The notes below the pieces were generated by a model. It did not search any database. It had not been told where the DNA came from and saw only the letters and a program-made list of their open reading frames with translations. A program made the position numbers and the translations under genes. A DNA stretch of 64,000 bases from Limiplasma sp031549415 (lineage in GTDB: Bacteria; Bacillota; Clostridia; Christensenellales; Aristaeellaceae). This document shows positions 24,025 through 32,417 of the stretch, piece by piece. Where the stretch lies: positions 1 through 64,000 of the forward strand of contig JAVBPU010000006.1 in NCBI GenBank assembly GCA_031549415.1, written 5' to 3'. How positions within the stretch are numbered: position 1 is the stretch's first letter; each line of letters starts with the position of its first letter.

Positions 24025-24447
24025 TTATCCCAGCATCATGAGCGCGATGCCCGCGATGATGAAGCCAAAGCTAACCAGATGCCCCTTGCGAAAGGGGGTT
24101 TTGGGCATGCCAAACAGCCCGAAATGGTCCACCACGCCCCCGGCGATGCATTGCCCTAGTAGCCCCAGGGCCAGGGTGAGGGAGACCCCCAGGGCGGCAA
24201 AGCCCAGGTTGTTGAACACCACGGTCAGGACCCCCAGCACGCCCCCACAATAGTAGGGCCAGGGGGTGGAGCGGTCCCAGCGGGGTTTTTCCCGCCGAAG
24301 CAACATCCACAGCAGGATGCTGCAAAGCCCCACCACATGCACCAGCACCGTGGAGTGGTGAAGGCCATACAGCCCGGCCAGGCCGCCGTTTTGTGCGATC
24401 ATCAGGGAAATGAGAACACCGCTGACAATGGAGAGGAAAGAGAGCAT
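24025..24447 (-). CDS. DUF606/YdcZ-type DMT-superfamily membrane protein, second subunit
   Basis: 140 residues from ATG 24447; the longer frame to 24510 crosses the operator region. About five helices with VSGVLISLMIAQNGGLAGLYG, the conserved YYCGGVLGVLTVVFNNLGFAALG and LALGLLGQCIAGGVVDHFGLFG, typical for the DUF606 partner. It is the first gene of a two-gene operon with the unit at 23560, reading away from the Crp/Fnr regulator. Pairing of two dissimilar half-size units suggests an obligate heterodimer. Confidence 0.8.
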   Translation of the reverse strand: MLSFLSIVSGVLISLMIAQNGGLAGLYGLHHSTVLVHVVGLCSILLWMLLRREKPRWDRSTPWPYYCGGVLGVLTVVFNNLGFAALGVSLTLALGLLGQCIAGGVVDHFGLFGMPKTPFRKGHLVSFGFIIAGIALMMLG

Positions 24448-24491
24448 GGGCACCGCCCCTTTCTGTAGGGGATTAGCATACCAGAACCTGC

Positions 24492-24520
24492 TTGCCATGC
24501 AGTATGACATATGTCATAAT
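24492..24520 (+). promoter_or_regulatory. Promoter with perfect 16-bp palindromic operator (Crp/Fnr type)
   Basis: The palindrome TATGACATATGTCATA occupies 24503-24518, a TGAC-N4-GTCA arrangement like other Crp/Fnr-family boxes. It overlaps a plus-strand promoter TTGCCA (24492-24497), 17 bp, CATAAT (24515-24520) for the regulator gene, and lies 56 bp upstream of the divergent DUF606 operon. It probably serves both autoregulation and control of the transporter pair. Confidence 0.7.
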
Positions 24521-24557
24521 AAGACAAGAAGTTTTCAGCGCGGAGGGAAAAAAAGGC

Positions 24558-25238
24558 ATGCAGGCACAAAACCTTACGGAAAAGCAGGCGCTGGAAGCGT
24601 TGCTGAAAAAAATCCCGGCGCTGGCGGCCTATCCCGCTGTTTCGCGCCGCTTTGCCCGGGGACAGGCGCTGACCCGCTTTGGAGAGCCCCTGACGGATCT
24701 GGCCTTCATGGCCTGTGGACGGGCCAAGGTGTTCCGCGTGATGGGCAATGGCCGCGCGGTGCTGTACGCCATGTTTGAAGGGGTGGAGGTCATTGGTGAT
24801 CTGGAGCTGATGCTGGGGTACCCTGCCGCCACCACGGACATCGTGGCCATCACCGATGGGGTGCTGGTGACGCTGCCCCTGGCCAGCTGCAAGGAAAGGA
24901 TTCTGTCGGACACGGCCCTGCTGCGGCGGCTGGGGGAGGAATTGGCCCACAAGCTGGAAAGGAGTTCCCGCACCGGGGCGCAAAATTTGCTATACCCCCT
25001 TTCTACCAGGCTGGCGGCCTATGTGCTGTTTTCCGCCCAGGACGGGATGTTCCGGGAAAACCTGACCCATCTGAGCGAGCAAATGGCCACCAGCTACCGG
25101 CATTTGTTGCGCACGCTGAAAGCCTTTTGTGATGAGGGCTGGCTGCAAAGCACAGGCCAGGGGTACCGGATTTTGCGGGAAGAAGCCTTGGCTGGGGCGT
25201 GCCAGGAGATTTTGCAGGAGGCTCCCCAAGGCCCGTAA
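24558..25238 (+). CDS. Crp/Fnr family transcriptional regulator
   Basis: 226 residues from ATG 24558 (GGAGGG 10 nt upstream). The N-terminal cyclic-nucleotide-binding-like barrel (about 20-130) has RFARGQALTRFGEPLTDLAF and FEGVEVIGDLELMLGYPAATTDIVA. The C-terminal HTH (about 165-215) has ENLTHLSEQMATSYRHLLRTL. No N-terminal cysteine cluster for an iron-sulfur centre is seen, so it is not a classical Fnr; the layout resembles YeiL-like regulators. It is divergent from the DUF606 transporter pair, which it most likely controls through the palindrome between them. Confidence 0.86.
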   Translation: MQAQNLTEKQALEALLKKIPALAAYPAVSRRFARGQALTRFGEPLTDLAFMACGRAKVFRVMGNGRAVLYAMFEGVEVIGDLELMLGYPAATTDIVAITDGVLVTLPLASCKERILSDTALLRRLGEELAHKLERSSRTGAQNLLYPLSTRLAAYVLFSAQDGMFRENLTHLSEQMATSYRHLLRTLKAFCDEGWLQSTGQGYRILREEALAGACQEILQEAPQGP

Positions 25239-25314
25239 CGGTGTTCATCTTCGCAAGAACCGTCAAGAAGGGGAGCGCCCTCTGTGATATTCTGTGAACG
25301 AAAGGAGGGAGACC

Positions 25315-26226
25315 ATGCAAGAGCATGTGTTGGCGGTGTCGCGGATGCAGGCGTACATCGAAGAACACCTGATGGAACCCATCGGCCTTCGGCAGCTGGC
25401 GGATGCGGCGGGGTACTCGCCCTATCACTCTGCGCGCATGTTTAGGGAATGGACGGGAAAATCACCCCTGCGCTATCTGAGGGACCTGCGGCTGACCAAG
25501 GCGGCCTACCGCCTGCGGGATAGCAAGGAGCGGGTGGTGGATGTGGCCTTGGATTATGCCTTTGAAAGCCATGAGGGATTCACCCGGGCCTTTAGCAAGG
25601 CCTTTGGCATCGCCCCGGCCCGGTACAGCAAGGAAACGCCGCCCATCCAGCTGTTCCTGCCCTATCGCGTGCTGGAACAGGCCCTTCTTCAAAACAGAAC
25701 AGAGGAGGAACCCCCCATGAGTGAAAGCCTGCGCCCCGTGTTTGTCCAGGTGATTGAGCGCCCGGCCCGCAAAGCCCTGGTGAAGCGGGCCAAAACCGCC
25801 CAGGATTACTTCTCCTATTGCGACGAGGTGGGCTGCGATGTCTGGCCGCTGCTGAGCAGCGTCAAGGAAGCGCTGTACGAGCCCATCGGCATGTGGCTGC
25901 CTAAAAAGCTGCGGCCTACGGGAACCAGCCAGTATGTGCAGGGCGTGGAAGTGCCCGTGGAGTACAAAAACCAGGTGCCGGAGGGCTTTGAGCTGGTGGA
26001 GCTTCAGCCTTGCAAAATGATGGTGTTCCAAGGCCCGCCCTATGACGACGCCAACTTTATGGCGGAGGTGGGCGCGGTGATGGAGTTTGTGCAGCAATTC
26101 GACCCGTCTTTGTACGGCTATGCCTGGGCGGACGAGGATGCGCCCCGGTTCCAGCTGTCGCCGGAAGGGGAAAGGGGCTACATCGAAGCCCGGCCTGTGA
26201 AGGTGGCCGCGCTGGACAAGAAATAA
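25315..26226 (+). CDS. AraC family regulator with GyrI-like effector domain
   Basis: 303 residues from ATG 25315, with AAAGGAGG at ideal spacing. The N-terminal AraC/XylS DNA-binding domain (about 5-105) has two helix-turn-helices: PIGLRQLADAAGYSPYHSARMF and VVDVALDYAFESHEGFTRAF followed by FGIAPARY. The C-terminal half (about 135-303) resembles GyrI-like/SOUL small-molecule-binding domains (FELVELQPCKMMVFQG). Such proteins often sense toxic or drug-like molecules. No target operon is adjacent, since the gene is followed by a strong terminator. Confidence 0.85.
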   Translation: MQEHVLAVSRMQAYIEEHLMEPIGLRQLADAAGYSPYHSARMFREWTGKSPLRYLRDLRLTKAAYRLRDSKERVVDVALDYAFESHEGFTRAFSKAFGIAPARYSKETPPIQLFLPYRVLEQALLQNRTEEEPPMSESLRPVFVQVIERPARKALVKRAKTAQDYFSYCDEVGCDVWPLLSSVKEALYEPIGMWLPKKLRPTGTSQYVQGVEVPVEYKNQVPEGFELVELQPCKMMVFQGPPYDDANFMAEVGAVMEFVQQFDPSLYGYAWADEDAPRFQLSPEGERGYIEARPVKVAALDKK

Positions 26227-26243
26227 GAGGGAACGGGACAAGC

Positions 26244-26282
26244 AAGGCGGGCGCAGGGGACTGCGCCCGCCTTGTGTTTTTC
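26244..26282 (+). terminator. Strong rho-independent terminator after the AraC-family gene
   Basis: A perfect 13-bp stem, AAGGCGGGCGCAG (26244-26256) with CTGCGCCCGCCTT (26261-26273), has a GGGA loop and is followed by GTGTTTTTC. Confidence 0.9.
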
Positions 26283-26369
26283 GTTGCGCCTCGGGGGTTT
26301 CGCAGTGGAGAATTCTCTCTCTTGCAATGTGGATTCCGCCGTGATACCATTAGCGGGCGAAAAACATTT

Positions 26370-26397
26370 TTGTAACAATTTTTGGTTTGGCAACAAT
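26370..26397 (+). promoter_or_regulatory. Weak candidate promoter before the SpoIID-like gene
   Basis: TTGTAA (26370-26375), 16 bp, AACAAT (26392-26397). The rest of the 26283-26468 spacer shows nothing else I can name; the gene has an AAAGGAGG ribosome binding site at 26455-26462. Confidence 0.3.
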
Positions 26398-26468
26398 GCG
26401 CAGATCTCATCCGTTGATGATCAAGAGGACGAGCAGAGGGTTTCTCTCAAGCGAAAAGGAGGCAGCCC

Positions 26469-28352
26469 ATGAAACGGTTGACCTTTCCCACTTGGCAAAG
26501 AATGTTGGCGCTGTGGCTCTGCCTGCTGGTGGCGGCGGCGGCGGTTCCACTTCATTGGGCGGCGGCCCAGGAGGCCAGCCCCCACCCCTCCGCCGGCGGG
26601 CGGTCCCAAATCCTGCGGGTGTATTTGAGCCGCCTGGGCATCGAAAGCCGCATGGACATTACCTTAAACGGCATTTACAGCCTGGGTAACAAAGGCGAAA
26701 ACAGCATGATTTTTGAGCGGGACAGCGAGCTGACCCTCCTCAATCAGAACGGCTCGCTGGTGGTGTATTACAAGGGCATGAGCTACAACGCCGGGGCTAA
26801 TTTGTACCTAACCCGTTACAAAGCCGTGGACGGCAAAGAGAACGGCATCCGCCTCACCGGAGAGCCGGCCCTGTACGAAGGGGACCTGCAACTGGACGTG
26901 GACGGGGCCAATATTCGGCCTGTGCTGCATATTCACGTGGAGGACTATCTGCTGGGTGTGGTGCCCTACGAAATGAGCAACGAGTTTCCTTTGGAGGCGC
27001 TAAAGGCCCAGGCGGTCACCGCCCGCACTTATGCCCTGCGCAAGCAGGACCCTTCCAAGGGCTATGATTTGGTGGACACCACCAATGACCAGGTGTACAA
27101 GGGGAACTTGCCGGATTATGAGCGGGCCGCCCAGGCGGTGCGGGAGACCCGGGGCCTGTGCGGTTTTTACCGTAACAAGCTGGCCCAATGCTTTTACGGG
27201 GCCAGCAACGGCGGCCAAACCGAGCTGGTGGAGCATGTATGGAGCGGCGGGGACGATTACGGCTACTATGCCATGACCGAGGACCCGTATGATTTGCAAA
27301 ACCCTGCCAGTATCATCAAAACCTTTACGGTCAAAAAGAAACCCGGCAAGCAGGAAGTGGTGAGCTATGGGCTGCGCAATCTGCTGCTGCGGGGCCTGCA
27401 ACAGGAGTTGGAAAAGCTGGGCTATGACCCTGCTCCGGAAAGCCTGCGGGTGGACGAAATCACCGACCTGTCGCTGAGCACCCCCGCGTTTGCCGCGCCC
27501 TCCCGGCTGATGACGGAAATGACCATCACCTTTTTGTATTCGGGCCGCACCCGCACAGAAGGAGCCGTGCCCGCCCAGGAGGGCGGCGCGGCGGTACCCT
27601 CCTCGTTGCAGCAGGTGATGGTGGAGGATGAGGAAGTGAGCCTCTTTGGCGCGGCGGCCCCCACGCCCACCCCCGCCCCCAGCCCCGCAGCGGACCAAAC
27701 CGTGGACCCGGCCGCAAGTCCCACCCCCGTGCCCACCCCGGAGCCTGTGTACGGCCCTTTTGAAAAAGTGGAAAAGCCCATAACCCTGACGCTGCCCCTC
27801 TTCCCGGAGGGGAAAAGAGACTTGGCTCTGGAGCTGAACCCCGGCTATAACAATGAAATGCTCACCTTGCTGGACAAGGGCGACAGCTATGTGATCCAGG
27901 CCCGCCGGTATGGCCACGGCGTGGGGATGAGCCAGCGTGGCGCGGAGTGGATGGCCGCCGCCCATCAGAAAACCTTTGCGGATATCCTGCATTTCTACTA
28001 TCCTGGCATGGACATCAAACAATTTGAGGACGCCACAGGGGAACTGGCAGTGCTGAACCCCGAAGCCATGGCCACCCCCGGTCCCCGGCCCACGGCCACG
28101 CCCCGGCCCACGCTGATGCCGGTGACCCAGCAGGCTGCGGAGGGTGCTTGGTATGCCACGGTGACGGGCATCGACGACGATTCCTCGCTGAACCTGCGGG
28201 CCGCCCCGGATATGAGCGGCGAGGTGCTGATGCGCCTGTTTAAGAACCAGCGGCTGCTGGTGCTGGAACGCTGCCCGGAAGAGGGCTGGGTGAAGGTGAA
28301 AACCGATGTGATCGAAGGCTTTGTGATGGAAAAGTTTTTGTCCAAGGAATGA
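26469..28352 (+). CDS. Secreted SpoIID/LytB-domain protein with C-terminal SH3-like domain
   Basis: 627 residues. A signal peptide (about 1-34, WAAAQ cleavage region) precedes a SpoIID domain (about 150-530). This carries VEDYLLGVVPYEMSNEFPLEALKAQAVTARTYAL, split in the middle by a Pro/Thr-rich linker of TPTPAPS type near 395-430, then GHGVGMSQRGAEWMA and FADILHFYYPG. After a second Pro-rich linker comes an SH3_3-like wall-binding domain (about 565-627, LNLRAAPDMSGEVL). SpoIID proteins are lytic transglycosylases acting on denuded glycan; the catalytic Glu is expected in VVPYEMSNE. It differs from the sporulation SpoIID at 38904 in having linkers and SH3, so a vegetative wall role is likely. 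It ends at a strong terminator. Confidence 0.85.
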   Translation: MKRLTFPTWQRMLALWLCLLVAAAAVPLHWAAAQEASPHPSAGGRSQILRVYLSRLGIESRMDITLNGIYSLGNKGENSMIFERDSELTLLNQNGSLVVYYKGMSYNAGANLYLTRYKAVDGKENGIRLTGEPALYEGDLQLDVDGANIRPVLHIHVEDYLLGVVPYEMSNEFPLEALKAQAVTARTYALRKQDPSKGYDLVDTTNDQVYKGNLPDYERAAQAVRETRGLCGFYRNKLAQCFYGASNGGQTELVEHVWSGGDDYGYYAMTEDPYDLQNPASIIKTFTVKKKPGKQEVVSYGLRNLLLRGLQQELEKLGYDPAPESLRVDEITDLSLSTPAFAAPSRLMTEMTITFLYSGRTRTEGAVPAQEGGAAVPSSLQQVMVEDEEVSLFGAAAPTPTPAPSPAADQTVDPAASPTPVPTPEPVYGPFEKVEKPITLTLPLFPEGKRDLALELNPGYNNEMLTLLDKGDSYVIQARRYGHGVGMSQRGAEWMAAAHQKTFADILHFYYPGMDIKQFEDATGELAVLNPEAMATPGPRPTATPRPTLMPVTQQAAEGAWYATVTGIDDDSSLNLRAAPDMSGEVLMRLFKNQRLLVLERCPEEGWVKVKTDVIEGFVMEKFLSKE

Positions 28353-28385
28353 GGCCGCTGGCGCAAAGCATGGCGGACCTGGATT

Positions 28386-28422
28386 AGCAGGTGATTTGCA
28401 GCATAAATCACCTGCTTTTTTT
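28386..28422 (+). terminator. Rho-independent terminator after the SpoIID/SH3 gene
   Basis: A perfect 12-bp stem AGCAGGTGATTT (28386-28397) with AAATCACCTGCT (28405-28416) is followed by seven T residues. Confidence 0.92.
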
Positions 28423-28491
28423 ATGGGAAAGCAGGCAGCAATTTCCATCCCGTTTTGTGGTGGTTTTTTACATGGGTGAAGGCCGTAACCC

Positions 28492-28520
28492 TTGACGTTT
28501 CTTGTGTTGCGTGGTACATT
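28492..28520 (+). promoter_or_regulatory. Promoter of the WG-repeat/SH3/AAA+ operon
   Basis: TTGACG (28492-28497), 17 bp, TACATT (28515-28520), placing the transcription start near 28527. Confidence 0.6.
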
Positions 28521-28566
28521 TAAGCAGGATATGGACAGGCCGAAGGATTTGGATGAGGTGTCTTTC

Positions 28567-30294
28567 ATGAGTGATTACAGGCGTAGGGACTGGAATGGGC
28601 CCTATGAAAGCGAGGACCGTGGGGAAGAAGACGTGGGGGAACACCTGTATGAGGCGCGGCCCTTTATCAGGCCCCTTGGGGACGATACTCCGCTGTATAA
28701 ACGGCAAGAGGACGAAGCCTGGGCGGACCCTCCGCTGTATAGCCGTTTTACGCCCAACGAACCGGAGCCCCCGTTGGTTCCCGTGGGGGAAGATTATAGC
28801 AAACGAAACTGGTATTCTGAGGATGCGTTTGAGCAGCCCAGGACGGTGGGCAGCGGGTATGACCAGGAACCTGCGGCGTATTATAGCAGGCCGGAAAGCA
28901 GTGAGGACCAGTTTGCAGTTTCCAGGGAGGAAATGACCTTCGCGCCACCTCCAAAGTTCGGGAAGCCCGGTTTTTCCTGGGATCTGCCAGAGGAGGAGCA
29001 GGCGGCTCCTGCCCGGCAGAGCAACGTATACTCTCCCCGCCAGGCTTCCTGGGCAGAGACGGCCCGCATGCAGACCTCCAGCCTGTATGGGACCCAATAC
29101 CAGGTCGAACCAAACTATGAGGCAGCGCCCAAAAAACGCCGTGGGAAGCGTAGGGGAAAGGGCATTTTCATTGGGGTGCTGGTGCTGGCCCTGCTGGGCG
29201 GGGGAGCGTATCTGGGCCGGGATTGGGTCATGCAGCAAATTGCGCGGCTGACGGGGTCCCAGCAGGTGGCTGCGGACGCGCTGCCCCAGGATGCCAAGCC
29301 GGAAAGCCCCATGAAGGGGTATGATCCTGCCCCGGCCAGCAAGCTGTCCCCCAAAGCGGAAAAAGGCATTTCTGCTGTCAGTGGCGCGATGACGCTGGAA
29401 CATGTGGCGGTGACCACCAACAATGTGGTGGAGCGCGTGCCTCTGGCGGATGGGACATTTGACTATTACCTGTTTGCGGCGGCGGACGGCAGGCTGTTGG
29501 GCTACTACGAAGGGCTGGGCGTCCAGGACTTCATCGTGCAGCCCGGGGATACCTTCTATGTGCGCCAGCCGCCCTATTTGCTGAGCAACCAGGGCAAGGC
29601 CCTGGTGAAAAGCGTGGTGTACCAGCAAGCCGCAGGCAAGGACGCCTTGCTGTGGCCCTTGGAAAACGGCTGGGCCATGCTGTCGGACCGGGCGCAGACC
29701 AAGTTCAATTTTATCAACAAAGAGGGCGCTCTTTTGAGCAAGCTATGGTTTTGCCGGGCGGTTCCCTTCTACGGGGAATACACCCTGGCCTATGTGGACA
29801 CGGGCAACATGGCCAAGCCACAGGAGCGGTACGCCCTGTACGCCCTGGGAAAGGACGGCGCCATGAACTTGTGGCGGCATGCCCCGGACACCACCGATTT
29901 GGTGGATGCCGCCTGCGGCCTGGCGCTGATGCAAAGCGGCGACCTGGTGCGCATTTCCGACCAAAGTGTGCTGTGCACGGCGGACTCGGTGGCCGCCTAT
30001 CTGGACTCGGAGGCCGTTGTGGCCCGGGACCGCTCCACCGGCAAGCTGGGCCTGTTCGTCAAAGGCGAGCAGCATTACGATTTTGCCTATGATCAGATGG
30101 CTCCCGTGGCCAGTGAGCTTCACTGGCAGGAAAGCGGAACCGGCGCTTTTGTGAAGTACGCGGTTTCTCAGGCCCAGTATCCGCAGCCACTGTCCCATTA
30201 CTTCGCGCTGACCAAAGAGGGCGGACAAGAGTACGTGGCCCTTTCCACCCGGTCTTGCTGTCCAGTGCTATTGGACGGACCGATTCCCCAATAA
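28567..30294 (+). CDS. Membrane-anchored protein with WG-repeat-like external domain
   Basis: 575 residues from ATG 28567; an ATG at 28531 would leave almost no leader. Residues 1-190 are hydrophilic, acidic and proline-rich with no signal peptide. They are followed by a very basic stretch (KKRRGKRRGKG, 189-199) and one membrane helix (199-217), so the N-terminal part is cytoplasmic and the C-terminal 350 residues are outside. The external part has repeats resembling WG (KWG) motifs, such as FNFINKEGALLSKLW, and alternating aromatic/glycine segments consistent with a beta-propeller. I know no catalytic function for it. It is the first gene of a three-gene operon with a secreted SH3-like protein and an AAA+ ATPase. 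Confidence 0.7.
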   Translation: MSDYRRRDWNGPYESEDRGEEDVGEHLYEARPFIRPLGDDTPLYKRQEDEAWADPPLYSRFTPNEPEPPLVPVGEDYSKRNWYSEDAFEQPRTVGSGYDQEPAAYYSRPESSEDQFAVSREEMTFAPPPKFGKPGFSWDLPEEEQAAPARQSNVYSPRQASWAETARMQTSSLYGTQYQVEPNYEAAPKKRRGKRRGKGIFIGVLVLALLGGGAYLGRDWVMQQIARLTGSQQVAADALPQDAKPESPMKGYDPAPASKLSPKAEKGISAVSGAMTLEHVAVTTNNVVERVPLADGTFDYYLFAAADGRLLGYYEGLGVQDFIVQPGDTFYVRQPPYLLSNQGKALVKSVVYQQAAGKDALLWPLENGWAMLSDRAQTKFNFINKEGALLSKLWFCRAVPFYGEYTLAYVDTGNMAKPQERYALYALGKDGAMNLWRHAPDTTDLVDAACGLALMQSGDLVRISDQSVLCTADSVAAYLDSEAVVARDRSTGKLGLFVKGEQHYDFAYDQMAPVASELHWQESGTGAFVKYAVSQAQYPQPLSHYFALTKEGGQEYVALSTRSCCPVLLDGPIPQ

Positions 30295-30308
30295 CAAAGG
30301 AGGATGGC

Positions 30309-32393
30309 ATGATGAAACGGTGGATTGCAATCATCGTAGCGCTTTGCCTGTTGCCGGTATGCGCCTTGGCGCAGGGAGCCCCCGAAATCACCCAGGACCT
30401 GGCGGGCCAGGGCCTGGTGATCCTGCGCAACAAGGAAAATTATGAAAACGAGAAGCAAAAGGTGGCCCGTGACTTTCCGACCTTTGAAGGGGATGACGCG
30501 GCCCTGACAGCTTTCCTTACGGCCACCATCACCGATCCCTTCTTGGCGCTGGGCAAAATTGGCCAGATGCAAGACGACGCCGCCTACGCGGAAGGCGCGA
30601 AGGACTTCATCCGCGGCGGCTATTATGCCTCGCTGGATTTTGAAGGCCTGCTTTCCGTGGAGATGACCGCCACCAACCGGGGCGCGGGCGAAAAGGTGCA
30701 AGAGACCTTGTTCATGTATTGTATCATCGACCTGAAACAGCAAAAGCAGCTGACCATTTTTGACCTGTTCACCGAGGACCAGGCGGCCGTGCAAGCGGCC
30801 CTGGGCCAAAAGGTGTATGCGGTGGCGGAGCAGCAGGGCGGGCTTTCGCCGGTGCTCACGCCGGAAACCGTACCCCTGGCGAATTCTTATTATTTGTCAA
30901 AGGATTTTTTCCGCTGCATTTATGCGGCGGGCACCGTGCGCAAGGAAGCCACGCTGGTGGATATCCCCTGGGACCAGCTGGGCCTGACCAAGGCCCCGGT
31001 GCTCAGCATCCAGGGCGCGGCCAGCGCCCCTGGGGCGGAGGAAGCGCCTGGGACGGAGACCGCGCCTGGGGCGGGAGAGGACCTGACGGAGATGGAAACC
31101 CTGCTGGCCGCCCTGCAAGCCCATGACTGGTGGGTGGGGGAAGGGGAAAGCGCCATTCGCTTTGGCGATGATGGGCAGTTGACCAACCCTCAGGGGGGCG
31201 AGGATGCCTTCCAAGAATACTACATTGAAGACGGCAAGTTGGTGCTGGATGCTGCGGAGCGTACGGGGCAGATGGGCCTCGTGACCCGGGACGGAAGCGG
31301 CCTGCTGGTGACCTTCGACCCTGGCACCAGTGACAGGGAGAGCCTGATGCTGACCCCCATGGAAGAGACGGCGGAGGCACAGGACCCGGAGGAGGAAGAA
31401 ACCCCGGCCTTTGTGGAAAACCAGGAGGAAGGCGAGCCCCAGGACTTGCCGGAGCCTCCCCCGCAGCCGGAGCCCCAGCCTCCTGTGGAGAGCCAGGGCG
31501 ATGCAAGCCTGACACCGGATTTTTCCATGCCCCCGGCGGTGACCCCTACGCCCATGCCTGTGACCGGCGTGGACGTATCCATCCAGGATTTGCTGCTTCG
31601 CGGCCTGTGGAAGCAGATGGGCACGGAAGGCGCCACCTACTATCAGTTTACCGCCGATGGGAAGCTGCTGGTGGTGCAGGTGGAGGACTATGAGTTGGAC
31701 GGCGGCCAGCTTACCAGCGGTTCCCTTCAGGGGGAAGTGGTGGTGGGCGGCGACACGGCCTTTACCTTAAAGGCCGACGGGCAGCAGGTGGGCTATGTGC
31801 TGAACCGCTCCGCCGTGCCTATTTCGCCGGAGCAGCTGGTGGCGGCCACGCCCACCCCCGTGCCCACGCCCACCCCCGCGCCCACGCCCACCCCTGTACC
31901 CACGCCCACCCTGTCGCCCTTTGAGCAGGCCAAGCCGCAGACCCCGACGCTGTCGGTGCTTGCGGACGCCAGCTTTGAAAAGCGGCAAACCATGAAAGTG
32001 TATACCGCCCCCTCCGAGGAGGGGTACAGGGAAAGCAAGTGGCAGGTGACCACGGACGAGAATGTGAGCATCTATGGCGTGGAAAACGGCTGGGTGCTGG
32101 TGGGGTATGAGATTGGCAATGGCAGCGTGGGCCGCATCGGCTATATCGCCAGCAACACGCTGAAGGACGCCGCTTCTGTGGAGGAGCTGGGCCTTGGCTC
32201 CATGGATATTACTTTGACCAAGGACGCAAACGCTACGGACGATCCCTTAAATAGCAAGGAAAAGCTGGTATCCCTCAAGAAGGACACCACCGTGAAGCTG
32301 CTGGCCTTCTTAGGTGAGGAATGGGCCTTTGTGGAGACCACTCACAAAGAGGCCCCCTGCCGCCTGTTCATTCCGCAAAAGAGCCTGCAATAG
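30309..32393 (+). CDS. Large secreted protein with SH3-like C-terminus and TP-rich linkers
   Basis: 694 residues from ATG 30309 or 30312 after AAAGGAGG. The signal peptide is WIAIIVALCLLPVCALA-Q. A DUF3298/RsiV-like alpha-beta region (about 20-235) contains FMYCIIDLKQQKQLTIFDLF and PWDQLGL. An acidic Pro-rich linker (about 345-430), a second small beta-domain (about 435-515), a TPTPVP repeat linker (about 520-545) and a terminal SH3-like region (about 560-694, VYTAPSEEGYRESKW) follow. The parts suggest a cell-wall-bound sensor or adaptor. It sits 14 bp after the WG-like membrane protein, so the two external proteins may form a complex. The RsiV-like call is tentative. Confidence 0.65.
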   Translation: MMKRWIAIIVALCLLPVCALAQGAPEITQDLAGQGLVILRNKENYENEKQKVARDFPTFEGDDAALTAFLTATITDPFLALGKIGQMQDDAAYAEGAKDFIRGGYYASLDFEGLLSVEMTATNRGAGEKVQETLFMYCIIDLKQQKQLTIFDLFTEDQAAVQAALGQKVYAVAEQQGGLSPVLTPETVPLANSYYLSKDFFRCIYAAGTVRKEATLVDIPWDQLGLTKAPVLSIQGAASAPGAEEAPGTETAPGAGEDLTEMETLLAALQAHDWWVGEGESAIRFGDDGQLTNPQGGEDAFQEYYIEDGKLVLDAAERTGQMGLVTRDGSGLLVTFDPGTSDRESLMLTPMEETAEAQDPEEEETPAFVENQEEGEPQDLPEPPPQPEPQPPVESQGDASLTPDFSMPPAVTPTPMPVTGVDVSIQDLLLRGLWKQMGTEGATYYQFTADGKLLVVQVEDYELDGGQLTSGSLQGEVVVGGDTAFTLKADGQQVGYVLNRSAVPISPEQLVAATPTPVPTPTPAPTPTPVPTPTLSPFEQAKPQTPTLSVLADASFEKRQTMKVYTAPSEEGYRESKWQVTTDENVSIYGVENGWVLVGYEIGNGSVGRIGYIASNTLKDAASVEELGLGSMDITLTKDANATDDPLNSKEKLVSLKKDTTVKLLAFLGEEWAFVETTHKEAPCRLFIPQKSLQ

Positions 32394-32417
32394 ACGGGCT
32401 GCTAGAAGGAGCACCGT

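Noticed and set aside
27650..27760. TPTPxP repeats as a mobile or variable-number repeat
   Set aside because: They are in-frame proline/threonine linkers typical of secreted wall proteins, with degenerate codons rather than exact DNA repeats; the same holds near 31840-31920.
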